The translations under genes and the position numbers were made by a program. Positions 1 through 12,597 of a DNA stretch of 64,000 nucleotides are shown here, piece by piece. Under the pieces are notes generated by a model, which had not been told where the DNA came from, searched no databases, and was given only the letters and a program-made list of their open reading frames with translations. Each line of letters starts with the position of its first letter. Within the stretch, counting starts at the first letter, position 1. Origin of the DNA: Spisula solida (lineage: Eukaryota; Mollusca; Bivalvia; Venerida; Mactridae); assembly GCA_947247005.1 (NCBI GenBank), contig OX365948.1, positions 54,295,401 through 54,359,400 of the forward strand, written 5' to 3'.

Positions 1-1144
1 TTGTTTTTATTGAGTCCACCCCAGTGACCGGGTGAAAACCGTGATACGTATATATGGCATAACTGTTTAACTACTTGACCAATTTCGATGGGATTTCGCA
101 TGAAAGTAGTTATAGTCATGTTTTTTACGAATATACAATGTAATTACTTTATGAAGATATCGAAAGCCAATTCTTGTTTTTGATACTTGGTCAATTCATG
201 GAAATACACCTTGTATAAGAATTTTAAATTTAACAAAAAAAAATTGTTTAATTTTTTTAGGTACTGTTTATTAATGATACAGTTACCTGTGGTGGTCACT
301 AGTTTCAGTACAAAGGTTGGATTAGTAGCCATGATTTTCGGCATGGATACGATAATACAATCGTGTTATATTGATTAACGTTGGAAGTTAAAGACAGGAC
401 AGGGAATGTCAGGGAATATTTTGTACGTATCGATATGCAAGGGCGGCTTGGGGGGAATGGAGGATGGCGTACGCTTCGCTCAATTTCCTAGGAAAAGAGG
501 GGGCGCCAAATATTGACGCCCTCTCTAACAACAAATACTTTATCCGAAAATGACATGCATAGGTAAATATACAAGTACTAGTAAATTATTATTTCCGAAA
601 TACATGTATTGCAAAAAAAAATCATAAATAAAAATTATAACTGAACCAGGCAAAACACGTTGGACCAAATAACAATGTCTACCGACAACGCCACGAAACA
701 CGATAAATTATGGTGAAAATGAAAGACACGAATGGGATATTAAATCGATTTTCTCGCCATAAAGTGTTACTTTCGAAGAAGATTTCATAAATAGGAACGT
801 GTCATCTCGCTGTAATCGACAATTTACTGTCTCGGCTTCGTGCGGAGTAATACGTTAAACAACAGGACCTGACTACACACGGAACTTTGTCTCAAGTCAA
901 AATTTTCATGAAAATGAGCGCGGCTAATAAATTATTTCCAAGAAATTCCACTCCGCTAGTTAGTACAATTATGTACGAAACATAATGTAAGCCAGGGTGT
1001 TATGTGTGTCGGGAAATTACATGTATATACAATGTAGTACTTTTTAACTGAACTCAAACAAATGTACTTGTAATGTTTTGTTTCCTCTGCGGGCAGACGA
1101 CATTATTTGACTAAGGCGTCAATGATTAAGTGATATCGTCCATA
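1..1144. other. No gene seen; AT-rich unique-looking sequence
   Basis: No coding signal. The one structure noted is a small hairpin near 496-527, AGAGGGGGCG facing CGCCCTCTCT around an AT-rich loop. Confidence 0.5.
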
Positions 1145-1263
1145 TAGTCTAGCATCTAGAGTTTTTAGTGTGAAAAAAAGGTCCAGAGCGTTTCTCAGTT
1201 TATTCGTGTAGAGGGATGTTTGAAGTTTAATTTTAGCGAGGGTGGACAGCTGAGATCCTGTAG

Positions 1264-1277
1264 GTTACCATGGAAAC
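1264..1277. promoter_or_regulatory. X-box-like palindrome, left arm, outer copy
   Basis: GTTACCATGGAAAC closely resembles the RFX X-box inverted repeat (GTTRCCATGGYAAC). Its mirror copy is at 7052-7065. Confidence 0.4.
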
Positions 1278-1420
1278 CATGATGGCGTCATAATTTCCCG
1301 CCAATATTTTAGCACACATCCCGTCTTAATCTAACCTTTCTAACAAGTATGTACAAACACATATCAATTTTATTATGTGTAATAATTAAAGTACCGGTAT
1401 AGAGCTCTGAAATGATATGT

Positions 1421-1465
1421 GGGTCAAGGTCATTAAATGTCAAGGTCAAGGTCATTTAGAGGTCA
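1421..1465 (+). promoter_or_regulatory. Cluster of AGGTCA half-sites in the left arm
   Basis: Four AGGTCA hexamers lie at 1427, 1443, 1449 and 1460; the middle two abut, and three carry the TCA extension typical of monomeric nuclear-receptor sites (TCAAGGTCA). The mirror-image cluster is at about 6865-6910 in the right arm. Receptor binding is inferred from the motif only. Confidence 0.4.
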
Positions 1466-2021
1466 AAAGACCAAAAAATGGGGAAAAAAAGGGTTTTTAC
1501 CCCAAATTGTTTTCATTCATATGCGCAATTTTGTCCATATACTTAATTAATGTATTTCAGCATTGCTTGCCATCAGTTGCACTTACAATAAAATGTATTT
1601 CTTGTTGACATGGCGACTAATAATAAAATAAGAGGGAATTTCGTAACCCCACCCCAATTGAAATTTTCAATATATTTTGATTATCATGACAAAACTGTAT
1701 GCGTTGCATTTGCTTCACCAAGTGTGAAAGTGCAAAATGTGCATACATACTATTGTATGTGCAACCTTATTACACAATGATACCTAGCTCAGCATTCAAA
1801 TTGATATGTTGACCAAGGTCACGAAGGTGAAGGTCATTACAAGGTGAAAGTTAAAGACAATTGTTTCAGTCACATTTTTATGTTGTTAAAAGTGCAATAG
1901 CTTTGGTTTCTTTTGCTTCAGCGAGTAGTATTCCCTCAAATCATGCGGGTTTGTTGTTTATTTATGTAGGCATGTGTTTGAAGTTTAATCCTAGAGAGGG
2001 TGGATAGCTTAAATATGGTCG

Positions 2022-2047
2022 GTTACCATGGAAACCAAGATGGCGGC
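2022..2047 (+). promoter_or_regulatory. X-box-like palindrome plus YY1-like site, left arm, inner copy
   Basis: GTTACCATGGAAAC (2022-2035) is followed at 2037-2047 by AAGATGGCGGC, which fits the YY1 consensus. The mirror copy of the X-box is at 6294-6307, with GCCGCCATCTT beside it. The outer and inner copies of each arm share about 100 bp of related sequence, so the module is itself duplicated within the arm. Confidence 0.42.
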
Positions 2048-3751
2048 AAATATTACAGCTCATAACCAGTCCAAATTTTATCGTCGGCCCGAAAACCCAC
2101 AAAATTGACCTAACCTTTCATTGTTTTTTCTTTAATGGTTTCAGTAGACAAAACCGTTGGAATCGAATTTCTGACGGGTGACATTTTGTCATCATTGAGA
2201 ATTTTGAGAAAATTGGGGTAAAACGTTCCGAAATATAAACATAACTGCGAATTTCTGGAATCGGTGAACTACAATGTCATTTTCCATCATATTTTGTAAT
2301 AAATCACACTAAAATGTAAGTATTAAGTTTCGGCTGAAGACTGTAAAATTTTAGTGTCATGTATTTATACGAAAGGGGTTATTTTTTGGTTAAAACATTA
2401 AAAACTGCATCTAAAAGTGCGAATTTTCGGAATAAGTAGTCTATAACGTCATTTGCCATTTAATTTGATAAATAATCGCTGTGATAGTTTCATAGTGACT
2501 TGCGATTAATATATCAAACATCTTCAGCTAGGCTATGGTACAAAATGTGATATTTTCGGGGTATGTGTTATTTTATGATAAAACATACAAAATGGAAACG
2601 AAAGGTTATCTTTTTTTGTGATTCGAATTACTACACTGTCATAAATAATTTTACTTAATAGTAAATCACTGCAAGACTTAAATATGGCCATATCATCATG
2701 TAGTTCAAGTTATCCTTCATCTAATACCAGGCTTTGAGCTAAATGCGATATATTGGGAATAAACAGCTCTACATATATGATAAGTGTGGCTTTTTTCAAT
2801 CCATTGACTAGTCAGGTACAACTACATAAAGCCATTCCGGTCTCATATTTTGTATACTTTGATCATATCGCTGGCTTAGAATTAGAAGCTCGACCTTATA
2901 AGAATCATGCATGTTTGAAATCTTCATCTCAATGCGCTTCTTACGAGCTTATTTTCATGAAAATCGAAAGTTCAAAAAGCTTGTTTTTCCAAAAGTAAAG
3001 AGTAATTTTCAGACAGTTTTGTCATGTTTTTCTCAAAATATTGATTGCGTACATACGACCATCTAATTATAAGCCAGCGATATGAGGTACCTATAAGAAC
3101 CAAATACAGGCATCTCATAGCCTATGGAGTAATTACAACCACTGAGCAGGGATTCCATGTGACTCCGGAGTAAGAGTGTTGACCCTTCAAATTTCCAAAA
3201 AGCCATAGTTTGACCCTTCATATATTGGTTTGAAGGGTCATGTTCTCTTAAAATCGTTGGTATTTTCACTATTTTGCCTATTAAATGGTAAAATTTAGAC
3301 AAAAGTATTAAAATGACCTTCCGGATTCAGAAGCTAGTGGAACCTCTGAGAATAAATTGCTAGGCCCTGTATGGTACGCACACTACCAATGAGACCAATC
3401 ATTCAATGCCCTATGAGTACTCCTTATTACAAGTACAACCATTCTTAGACCCACTGAGCACTGACCACCATCTAAGGAAGCCTTTCCAGGCAAAATATAT
3501 TAACATATACATACCCATAAAAAGTACCCTCCACTACCAGCAATTCCAGGCCCAATTGGGTACTTATCAATGCTGCTTATCTAATGATAGTCGCAGTATA
3601 GCTTTCACTGCCAGACACATCAATTTCGACACCGATTGTGGTACCTGAAATTGTCTGTCACACCTATTCCTGGCTTTATATGATACCTAGCAATGCATAA
3701 CACAGTCGTTCCTTGCGCTATATATACTATGTACTGCTTAGAACAGTCATA

Positions 3752-3962
3752 CCTCGATGGCCTTGCGGTTGAGCGGCCGCTTCGAGTGCGGAGTGAACCT
3801 GGTTCGATCTGCCAGACCAGGTCATACCAAAAACGAATCAAAATGCAAATAGTAAGCCCCTTACTAGTTTCTCTCTCATATCCTCGGAGTGACGGAAACA
3901 CCAAGTATTTGGCGCCGAGTGAGATAAAATAATATAATTAAGAATTTGCTTCAAAATCGAAC
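3752..3962 (+). mobile_element. tRNA-derived SINE, family B, copy 1 (nested in the large element)
   Basis: The head has an A-box-like GGTTGAGCGG and a B-box-like GGTTCGATC, followed by a body shared with the copy at 50403: TCATACCAAAAACGAAT, an A-rich patch and TTACTAG. The tail runs to CAAAATCGAACTTC. It sits in the unique middle of the 1145-7184 element, so it either arrived later or was carried with it. Confidence 0.7.
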
Positions 3963-5454
3963 TTCTTCTTCTTCTTTTTTTCGTTCACTGTCTACACTAC
4001 CACCCCAGTCATAGCGATAAAGGAAAGCAAAATCGAACTAATATCTATTACCTGCACCTCATTGGCCACCTGACACTTTTGGCAAAAGCATTTTTCGCTA
4101 CATATTTATATTGCCCGATCAAGCCTATGACCCACTGAGGAATTCCTTATCGACAAGGTAGAATTATTATCGCGAGTACATTCCCTTGGCAGTTGGACCA
4201 ATTTTTGCGATGACTCCTGGTACCACCCGAATCATCCACGATAAGTATTAGCGAGTATTCGGGGAATAACTCTCGAGACCTCGAATGAGTCACCGAAATG
4301 TTGTCGAAGGTTCTTGACACTTAAGTGGGGAGCTTCCCTAAGCTTCCCCCAAAGCTACACCTAGACCTCGAGAAACCGGTTCAGTTGCCTCGCGAAGCTC
4401 ATTAATGTCCATCGAGAGTACATCGCCGAGGCAAAACATGTTCAGTGGAACATAGGCTTTAGATAGAAACTTACAGACTTTATATGGTACTCAATAATGC
4501 ACAGGACTGCCCTTCTTGCTCTATGTAATATGTAACATATCCTTGCCTAGCTCTATAGGGTAGCAATCACTGTTAACTATATATGACATACATTGGTTAT
4601 CTAATGCTGCTGTAAACGGTGATTGATTCTAAATTACTTGTAAAGTCTTCCCTTGTTAATAAATGCCTGACAGCGTTATTCCTGAATTCATTTAATACAT
4701 AATACTGCTTGCTTCAGCCATCCGTAAATCTTTAGAGTATCAAACAAGGTACGACGTAACTATTCCTTACTCCATTTTGGTCACATACATGGCCTGAAAC
4801 AGCCATTTCTGGCTTTATATGGTACCTAACACAGTTTGCAACTATTCGTTGTTGTTCTGTGTGTGTATATAGCACATCCTAAGGTACTGCCATTGTTTTG
4901 TATGACCCACTTGTACTCGACCAGACAAACAAGTCTTTACATAGCCATTGCCTACAATAATGCCATTGGTGTGGCCGTTTTACCTTATACTGTACTGCTG
5001 GGAACAGATATGCCTGGATCTAGGGATGTTCTAGCTCTACCTGACTGATTTATCCCTTGTATTATAGTGACTGGCATTGTCATTCCAGACTATTAGGATA
5101 TTAAACACTGCATGGGAGAGCCATATTGTACTCTAGGTATTCCTGGTTCTACACGTATGAGGGTGACAAAACACTGCCTGGTTCCCAGTTGTTTATGATA
5201 CAAACTACTGTCTGGTAATGTTATTGGTTTAACCAACTCAAAAACATTCAATATTTTAGCTTCATCCCAAATAGTCACATTTTGCTCCAAAGCCTATCTT
5301 AATCAAAACTGTAGGGTTATTTAAAGTTTTAAACCATTTACATTGACATATCAAATCACCTAATTAAATCATCGATGTCATTGTACAAAGTCTACAGATT
5401 CCAAAAACTTTCCAATGTTTTACCAAAAAAATATCTAGCTTAAGATGCTTAATA

Positions 5455-6100
5455 TCTTATTCGCAAGACACTATGAAACCATCACGGCGGTTATTTATCA
5501 AATTAAATGGCCACTGACGTAATAGACTACTTATTCCGAAAATTCGCACTTTTAGATGCAATTTTTAATGTTTAAACCCCACAATAACTCCTTTTGCATA
5601 AATACACGACACTAAAATTTTACAGTCTTCAACTGAAACTTAATAATTACATTTTTAGTGTGATTTATTACAAAATATGATTGAAAATTACATTGTAGTT
5701 CACCAATTCCAGAAATTCGCAGTTTCGTTTCCATTTTGTATGTTTTATCCTAAAATAACACATACCCCGAAAATATCACATTTTGTACCATAGCCTAGCT
5801 GAAGATGTTTGATATATTAATCGCAAGTCACTATGAAACTATCACAGCGATTATTTATATCAAATTAAATGGCAAATGACGTTATAGACTACTTATTCCG
5901 AAAATTCGCACTTTTAGATGCAGTTTTTAATGTTTTAACCAAAAAATAACCCCTTTCGTATAAATACATGACACTAAAATATTACAGTCTTCAACCGAAA
6001 CTTAATAATTACATTTTAGTGAGATTTATTACAAAATATGATGGAAAATGACATTGTAGTTCACCGATTCCAGAAATTCGCAGTTATGTTTATATTTCGG
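5455..6100. repeat. Diverged tandem duplication of about 363 bp inside the right arm
   Basis: Two copies begin near 5455 and 5818 and share the order: GCAAGTCACTATGAAAC-like, AATTAAATGGC, GACTACTTATTCCGAAAATT, then a block ending at CAGAAATTCGCAGTT. The inner copy is more diverged. The left arm carries one clear copy (about 2250-2530) and a badly eroded second (about 2610-2690). Confidence 0.75.
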
Positions 6101-7379
6101 AACGTTTTACCCCAATTTTCTCAAAATTCTCAATGATGACAAAATGTCACCCGTCAGAAATTCGATTCCAACGGTTTTGTCTACTGAAACCATTAAAGAA
6201 AAAACAATGAAAGGTTAGGTCAATTTTGTGGGTTTTCGGGCCGGACGATGAAATTTGGACTGGTTATGAGCTGTAATATTTGCCGCCATCTTGGTTTCCA
6301 TGGTAACCGACTATATTTCAGCTATCCACCCTCTCTAGGATTAAATTTCAAACACATGCCTACATAAATAAACAACAAACCCGCATGATTTGAGGGAATA
6401 CTACTCGCTGAAGCAAAAGAAACCAAAGCTATTGAACTTTTAACAACATAAAAATGTGACTGAAACAATTGTCTTTAACTTTCACCTTGTAATGACCTTC
6501 ATCTTCGTGACCTTGGTCAACATATCAATTTGAATGCTGAGCTAGGTATCATTGTGTAATAAGGTTGCACATACAATAGTATGTATGCACATTTTGCACT
6601 TTCACACTTGGTGAAGCAAATGCAACGCATACAGTTTTGTCATGATAATCAAAATATATGGAACATTTCAATTGGGGTGGGGTTACGAAATTCCCTCTTA
6701 TTTCATTATAAGTCGCCATGTCAACACGATATGAATTTTATTTTAAGTGCAACTGATGGCAAGCAATGCTGAAATACATTAATTAAGTATATGGACAAAA
6801 TTACGCATATGAATGAAAACAATTTGGGGTAAAAACACATTTTTTACACATTTTTTGGTCTTTTGACCTCTAAATGACCTTGACCTTGACATTTAATGAC
6901 CTTGACCCACATATCATTTCAGAGCTCTATACCGGTACTTTAATTATTACACATAATAAAATTGATATGTGTTTGTACATACTTGTTAGAAAGGTTAGAT
7001 TAAGACGGGGTGTGTGCTAAAAAATTGGCGGGAAATTATGACGCCATCATGGTTTCCATGGTAACCTACAGGATCTCAGCTGTCCACCCTCGCTAAAATT
7101 AAAATTCAAACATCCCTCTACACGAATAAACTGAGAAACGCTCTGGACCTTTTTTTCACACTAAAAACTCTAGATGCTAGACTAATAGACAGCCAAAGGA
7201 GCTTTAATCATAAGAAATAAGACGGCTGCTACTAGTAACTTCTTTTGGCTGTCAATGAACGAATTATATACATGTATGTGCTATATACGACTATACTATT
7301 CTCTTGCAAGACCTCCTCATTCAATATACAGCGCGTATTTATAAACAGTTCTGGCATAACTTCCTTTTAAAGTTAGAAA

Positions 7380-7570
7380 CGACGACGGAGCACGCCAATG
7401 CTCTTTGACGTTTTCCTTTACAACGATGATGGAGCATGATCATGCTCTTTGGTGTCTTCATAAGCAACAACGATAGAGCATGTTGACATCTTCCTTAACA
7501 ACGACATGCTCATGCTCTTTGACATGTTCCTTAATAACGACGGAGCATACGTATGCTCTTTGCTCATACT
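7380..7570. repeat. Short irregular tandem repeat with GAGCAT...ATGCTC palindromes
   Basis: Four to five units of roughly 35-45 bp each start AACGACGGAGCAT or similar and continue CATGCTCTTTGAC and TTCCTTAA. Perfect small palindromes occur, for example GAGCATGATCATGCTC and GAGCATACGTATGCTC. Confidence 0.6.
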
Positions 7571-8008
7571 CAGTTAACGAACTATTGAGTCCTACTGATG
7601 ATGCCAACTAACGTCACAACCTTCAATTAACCCAAACATCAATACCATGTATTGACCAACTATTGTTGTACATTATTTTTATACATGCCCTATCTTTGAT
7701 TAATGTTAAAGCCATTCAGTTCCATATTTTATATACCATGCGCTTGGCCGGGAAACAGTGAACAAACTCACAATGCTACTACATGTAGTTAGTATGTGTC
7801 ATATGCTTTATTCCAGTCGACTGTCAAAAGGACCATATACCAATCCATCAAAGCATGAGAATGACTTAAATAATTAAATACAGTCAGAGTGCCAAACATC
7901 AATGCTATTGTACGGTCTATCGTGATACTAAATGAACAAAACAAAGACAAAACCAAGTTAGAAGCCAACAACTCATGGCATGCAAAATAAATGGACCTGA
8001 AGCATTAC
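7571..8008. other. No gene or clear repeat seen
   Basis: AT-rich sequence without coding signal. Confidence 0.5.
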
Positions 8009-8012
8009 AAAG

Positions 8013-8670
8013 CGTCGGCTGGTTCTAATAGTGATTAAAGTGCCAAAATAATGTTTTGGAGAAAATGAGGGTTGAACATTTGACTTCGTCAAATATCTTT
8101 ATGTCAACCGATTTTAAAATTTTAAAAACGTAGATATAGTACTATGGCTTCATTCTTCCCATTGCATTCATTATTCTGCCTTAAAATTAACGTAGAAACG
8201 TCTGTTTTGAAAAAGTGTGTTATCCCGAATTTGGACATTGAGCAACTTTTGCATTTGGTAGTTGCACACCTGGAGTTTGGACAAAATATTACCGAAATAA
8301 CGCGGTTTCATTGGTTGATCTGGACATTGGATAATATAAGAACGACTTACTAGAGGACAATGAGCAACTTAATATTAAACATTTCAGTTAATCACGTGAC
8401 AAAATAAAGGCCGGCGATTGGTCAACTTTATTTATTTTAGTTTAAGTTGCTCTTAGAGTAACCAATCTCCGGGACATTTAGCAACATGCACGCTACGTAG
8501 TGTTTCAAATACTGGACTTTGAGCAAAACATTACTGACAAAAAGCACTTTGCACTTGAAATTATGACGTAATTTTTTCACAGGACATTAAGCAATTTCAA
8601 ATTAGACAGAAAATGCAAAAAACTCATTTTTGAAAAAAGGGACATTGGGGACTATAAGAGCCAGCCGACG
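8013..8670. mobile_element. 658-bp MITE-like element with GGACATTGAGCAA repeats
   Basis: Inverted ends: CGTCGGCTGGTTCTAATAG on the left and the complement of CGTCGGCTGGCTCTTATAG on the right. AAAG flanks both sides (8009-8012 and 8671-8674), a plausible 4-bp target-site duplication. Inside are about seven same-orientation copies of a GGAC(A/T)TTGAGCAACTT-like motif (near 8235, 8320, 8355, 8471, 8514, 8581, 8640). No transposase is encoded. Confidence 0.72.
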
Positions 8671-8934
8671 AAAGGCATCCAACGGCAGGTTTGTTTGTGT
8701 ACTAGTATTGTCGTTCATCATTATCAGAGTGTCGACATTCTAAGCTTGCGTATGTAATCATTAATATGTAGTGTTAATAAATTTAGCAATATGTGGGGGT
8801 GCAAATACAACCTACACCATTTTTGAACAACGATATTGCATCGCCTACGTGTTTTACTGCTGCCATTGTACATGAGATGGTTTTAAGTTTAAACAGCCAT
8901 TTGTCATAGTAATTCATTCCATATAGCAGATGTC

Positions 8935-10990
8935 CTAGCTAGCCACTTCTGTCATAGCAAGTCACCTGTCATAGCAAGTCACCTGTCATAGCAAGTCACC
9001 TGTCATCGCAAGTCACCTGTCAAAGCAAGTCACCTGTCATAGCAAGTCACCTGTCATAGCAAGTCACCTGACATAGCAAGTCACCTGTCATAGCAAGTCA
9101 CCTGTCATAGCAAGTCACCTGTCATAGCAAGTCACCTGTCATAGCAAGTCACCTGTCATAGCAAGTCACCTGTCATAGCAAGTCACCTGTCATAGCAAAT
9201 CACCGGTCATAGCAAGTCACCTGTCATAGCAAGTCACCTGTCATAGCAAGTCACCTGTCATAGCAAATCACCGGTCATAGCAAGTCACCTGTCATAGCAA
9301 GTCACCTGTCATAGCAAGTCACCTGTCATAGCAAGTTACCTGTTATAGTAAGTCACCTGTTATAGTAAGTCACCTGTCATAGCAAGTCACCTGTCATAGC
9401 AAGTCACCTGTCATAGTAAGTTACCTGTCATAGCAAGTCACCTGTCATAGCAAGTTACCTATCATAGTAAGTCACCTGTCATAGTAAGTCACCTGTCATA
9501 GTAAGTACCCTGTCATAGGAAGTTACCTGTCATAGTAAGTCACATGTCATAGCAAGCCACCTGTCATAGCGAGTCAACCTGTCATAGCAAGTCACCTGTC
9601 ATAGTAAGTTACCTGTCATAGCAAGTCACCTGTCATAGCAAGTTACCTGTTATAGTAAGTCACCTGTTATAGTAAGTCACCTGTCATAGTAAGTACCCTG
9701 TCATAGTAAGTCACCTGTCATAGCAAGTACCCTGTCATAGTAAGTATCGTGTCATAGCAAGTATCCTGTCATAGCAAGTTACATGTCATAGAAAGTCACC
9801 TGTTATAGCAAGTCACCTGTCAAAGCAAGTCACATGTCATAGCAAGTCACCTGTCATAGCAAGTCACCTGTCATAGCAAGTCACATGTCATATCAAGTCA
9901 CATGTCATAGCAAGTCACCTGTCATAGCAAGTCACCTGTCATAGCAAGTCACCTGTCATAGCAAGTCACCTCTGTCATAGCAAATCACCTGTCATAGCAA
10001 ATCACCTGTCATAGTAAGTCACCTGTCATAGTAAGTCACCTGTCATAGCAAGTTACCTGTCATAGTAAGTCACCTGTCATAGCAAGCCACCTGTCATAGC
10101 AAGTTACCTGTCATAGTAAGTCACGTGTCATAGCAAGCCACCTGTCATAGCAAGTCAACCTGTCATAGCAAGTCACCTGTCATAGTAAGTTACCTGTCAT
10201 AGCAAGTCACCTGTCATAGCAAGTCACCTGTCATAGCAAGTCACCTGTCATAGCAAGTCACCTGTCATAGCAAGTCACCTGTCATAGCAAGTTACCTGTT
10301 ATAGTAAGTTACCTGTCATAGCAAGTCAACCTGTCATAGCAAGTCACCTGTCATAGTAAGTTACCTGTCATAGCAAGTCAACCTGTCATAGCAAGTCACC
10401 TGTCATAGTAAGTTACCTGTCATAGCAAGTCACCTGTCATAGCAAGTCACCTGTCATAGCAAGTTACCTGTTATAGTAAGTCACCTGTAATAGTAAGTAC
10501 CCTGTCATAGTAAGTACCCTGTAATAGCAAGTATCCTGTCATAGCAAGTATTCTGTCATAGCAAGTTACATGTCATAGGAAGTCACCTGTTATAGGAAGT
10601 CACCTGTCATAGCAAGTCACATGTCATAGCAAGTCACCTGTCATAGCAAGTCACCTGTCATAGCAAGTCACATGTCATAGCAAGTCACATGGCATAGCAA
10701 GTCACCTGTCATAGCAAGTCACCTGTCATAGCAAGTCACTTGTCATAGCAAGTCACCTCTGTCATAGCAAGTCACCTGTCATAGCAAGTATCCTCTGTCA
10801 TAGTAAGTCACCTGTCATAGCAAGTCACCTGTCATAGCAAGTATTCTCTGTCATAGTAAGTCACCTAGTCAAAAAAAGTTACCTGTCATAACTAGACACC
10901 TGTCATAGTAAGTCACCTGTCATAGCAATTCACCTGTCATAGCAAGTCACCTGTCATAGCTAGTCACCTCTTTCATAGATAACCACACCT
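8935..10990. repeat. Minisatellite, 17-bp unit, about 120 copies
   Basis: Head-to-tail copies of CTGTCATAGCAAGTCAC, with common variants GTAAGTCAC, AAGTTAC, AAGTACC and occasional 1-2 base insertions. Blocks of variants recur (compare about 9540-9780 with 10120-10560), so segments of many units have been duplicated together. There are no unique spacers, so it is not CRISPR. Confidence 0.95.
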
Positions 10991-11921
10991 GTTATAGCTG
11001 GAATAATACCATCGACTCAAAGCCAAAGAAATAAATCACACTAGACTCCCCAAAAACAAACATTTGGCAAGAATATAGACAGAAGACGTTGCAAATACTG
11101 TCAAAAATGTAATAAATTCCAATACTCGTCGGTGTTCCTTAAGGTAACAAATGAAAACATCATATTATATCATAATGTTCGCGGATTAATGATATAGTCA
11201 CAATGGGTGAGAAATAAAAGATGTCGATACTGTCTTACCGCCCTGGCTCGATCGATATTAGTTCTCTGTTCTACTAGAATGACTCATTTTCCCCGCTTAA
11301 CAATCGGGAGGCATTGATCTACTGGCTGTTAACTGTAACCAGAGGTCCACAGAGAGCCGAGTTATGCATTGATTAGGAAATAATTATCCAATCGAACAGG
11401 GGACTTATAGAAATGTTGTTCTAAATAAATGTCTATTAAATGATAATTCGGACCGCAGAGAGACGGTGAACGAGTGGCCAAGGAAGTGTCATTGACTAGT
11501 AATTCACTGTCAACGAAAGGTCGGTTTATTTGAATCTAGCCATGTACTAGTTCTGTACGATATGAATGGCATATGGTAATAATATAATTATACACAATTA
11601 TACCCTGTACTTTTCACGATTTCTCTGATTTTCGTTTTTGTTAAGTCAGCATAATTTATTTTAAGGATGTCCCATAGCGGAAATCTATTCAGGTGTACCA
11701 CATTTCTAAAATAAATGAAAAGCCTTTGTAACTGGTACATACTGGATTTTATTAAGAAATGCTTCAAACGAATCACAACATATTTCGGGCAACCTTGGGG
11801 GTGCTGCTATAGGCGAGTGTTGTAATGCTTTCGTACTTCATTCTGCTTGTGCAGGGCGATGGCGCAGTACAGTATGGGATCGAAAACCACTTTAGGTACA
11901 AACTATTTGTTATTTTTCATT
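10991..11921. other. No gene seen
   Basis: Non-repetitive, AT-rich sequence with no convincing exon. A patch near 11370-11400 has homeodomain-like TAAT cores, but nothing more can be said. Confidence 0.45.
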
Positions 11922-12283
11922 TTATAGTCTCACAATAAATCATACAGTGATTATGTTAATACGCTGTGAAATCACTAGGGTACTGTTTTATCAAAGCACT
12001 TACGAAAATCTTAGAATTACGCTCAAATTTAAATTCTTTATAATTCTTTAACAACTGCAAATTGTTGATGGATATGGTTTGTAGTAGTTTATTAACTGAA
12101 TCAGTATTAGTATTGCAGCTCCATTTACCACACTTTATGAATTTTTAACAAGTTATAAAGAATTTAAATTTGATCGTAAGTTTACGATTTCCGTTAGTGC
12201 TTTGATAAAACAGTACCTACCTAGTGATTTCACAGCGTATTAACATAATCACTGTATGACTTATTGTGAGACTATAAACTTTA
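11922..12283. mobile_element. Palindromic MITE-like element with arms of about 130 bp
   Basis: The left arm begins TATAGTCTCACAATAAATCA and the right arm ends with its near-perfect complement; the arms continue inward through CGCTGTGAAATCACTAGG and TACTGTTTTATCAAAGCACT. Outside the right arm (12284-12400) the phrase TATGACTTATTGCGA recurs two more times, as if subterminal repeats extend beyond the palindrome. Confidence 0.8.
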
Positions 12284-12597
12284 ATTTGTATGACTTAATG
12301 CGAGCAAAATGTAACAGCACATGTAACTTCCGATCACTGTATGACTAGTTGTGATACTATACATTTCAACGTGTATGACTTATTGCGATAACCGGAAGTC
12401 GACTCGTTTATACCCTGTAGATTTTGTCTAGCTGAGAACCACGATTTATAAAGTACAATCTGTCGTCCGTGCACCTAACTTTGCTCTACTTCAAATGTCA
12501 AGGGAACGAGTTTTAGTTCTAGGAAATAATTACTAAAATAGTAAAATGAACGTATACCTGTCTAGAAATGATGCTAAATTACGACCTTGGTAAGTTA

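Larger units (their letters stand above)
1145..7184. mobile_element. Large foldback-type DNA element with inverted arms of about 1.45 kb
   Basis: The left arm (1145 to about 2610) and right arm (about 5700 to 7184) are long, nearly identical inverted repeats. Both ends read TAGTCTAGCATCTAGAG going inward, followed by TTTTTAGTGTGAAAAAAAGG. Three bases, ATA, flank both ends and could be a target-site duplication; a TA duplication at the termini is an alternative. The middle (2610-5700) holds no recognisable transposase, but has short degenerate repeats around the phrase TTTATATGGTACC (near 3675, 4480, 4811), an internal inverted pair (2865-2887 with 3061-3083) and a nested SINE. Superfamily is not assigned. 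Confidence 0.85.

Noticed and set aside
8935..10990. CRISPR-like regular array
   Set aside because: Units are contiguous without spacers, and the context is eukaryotic.
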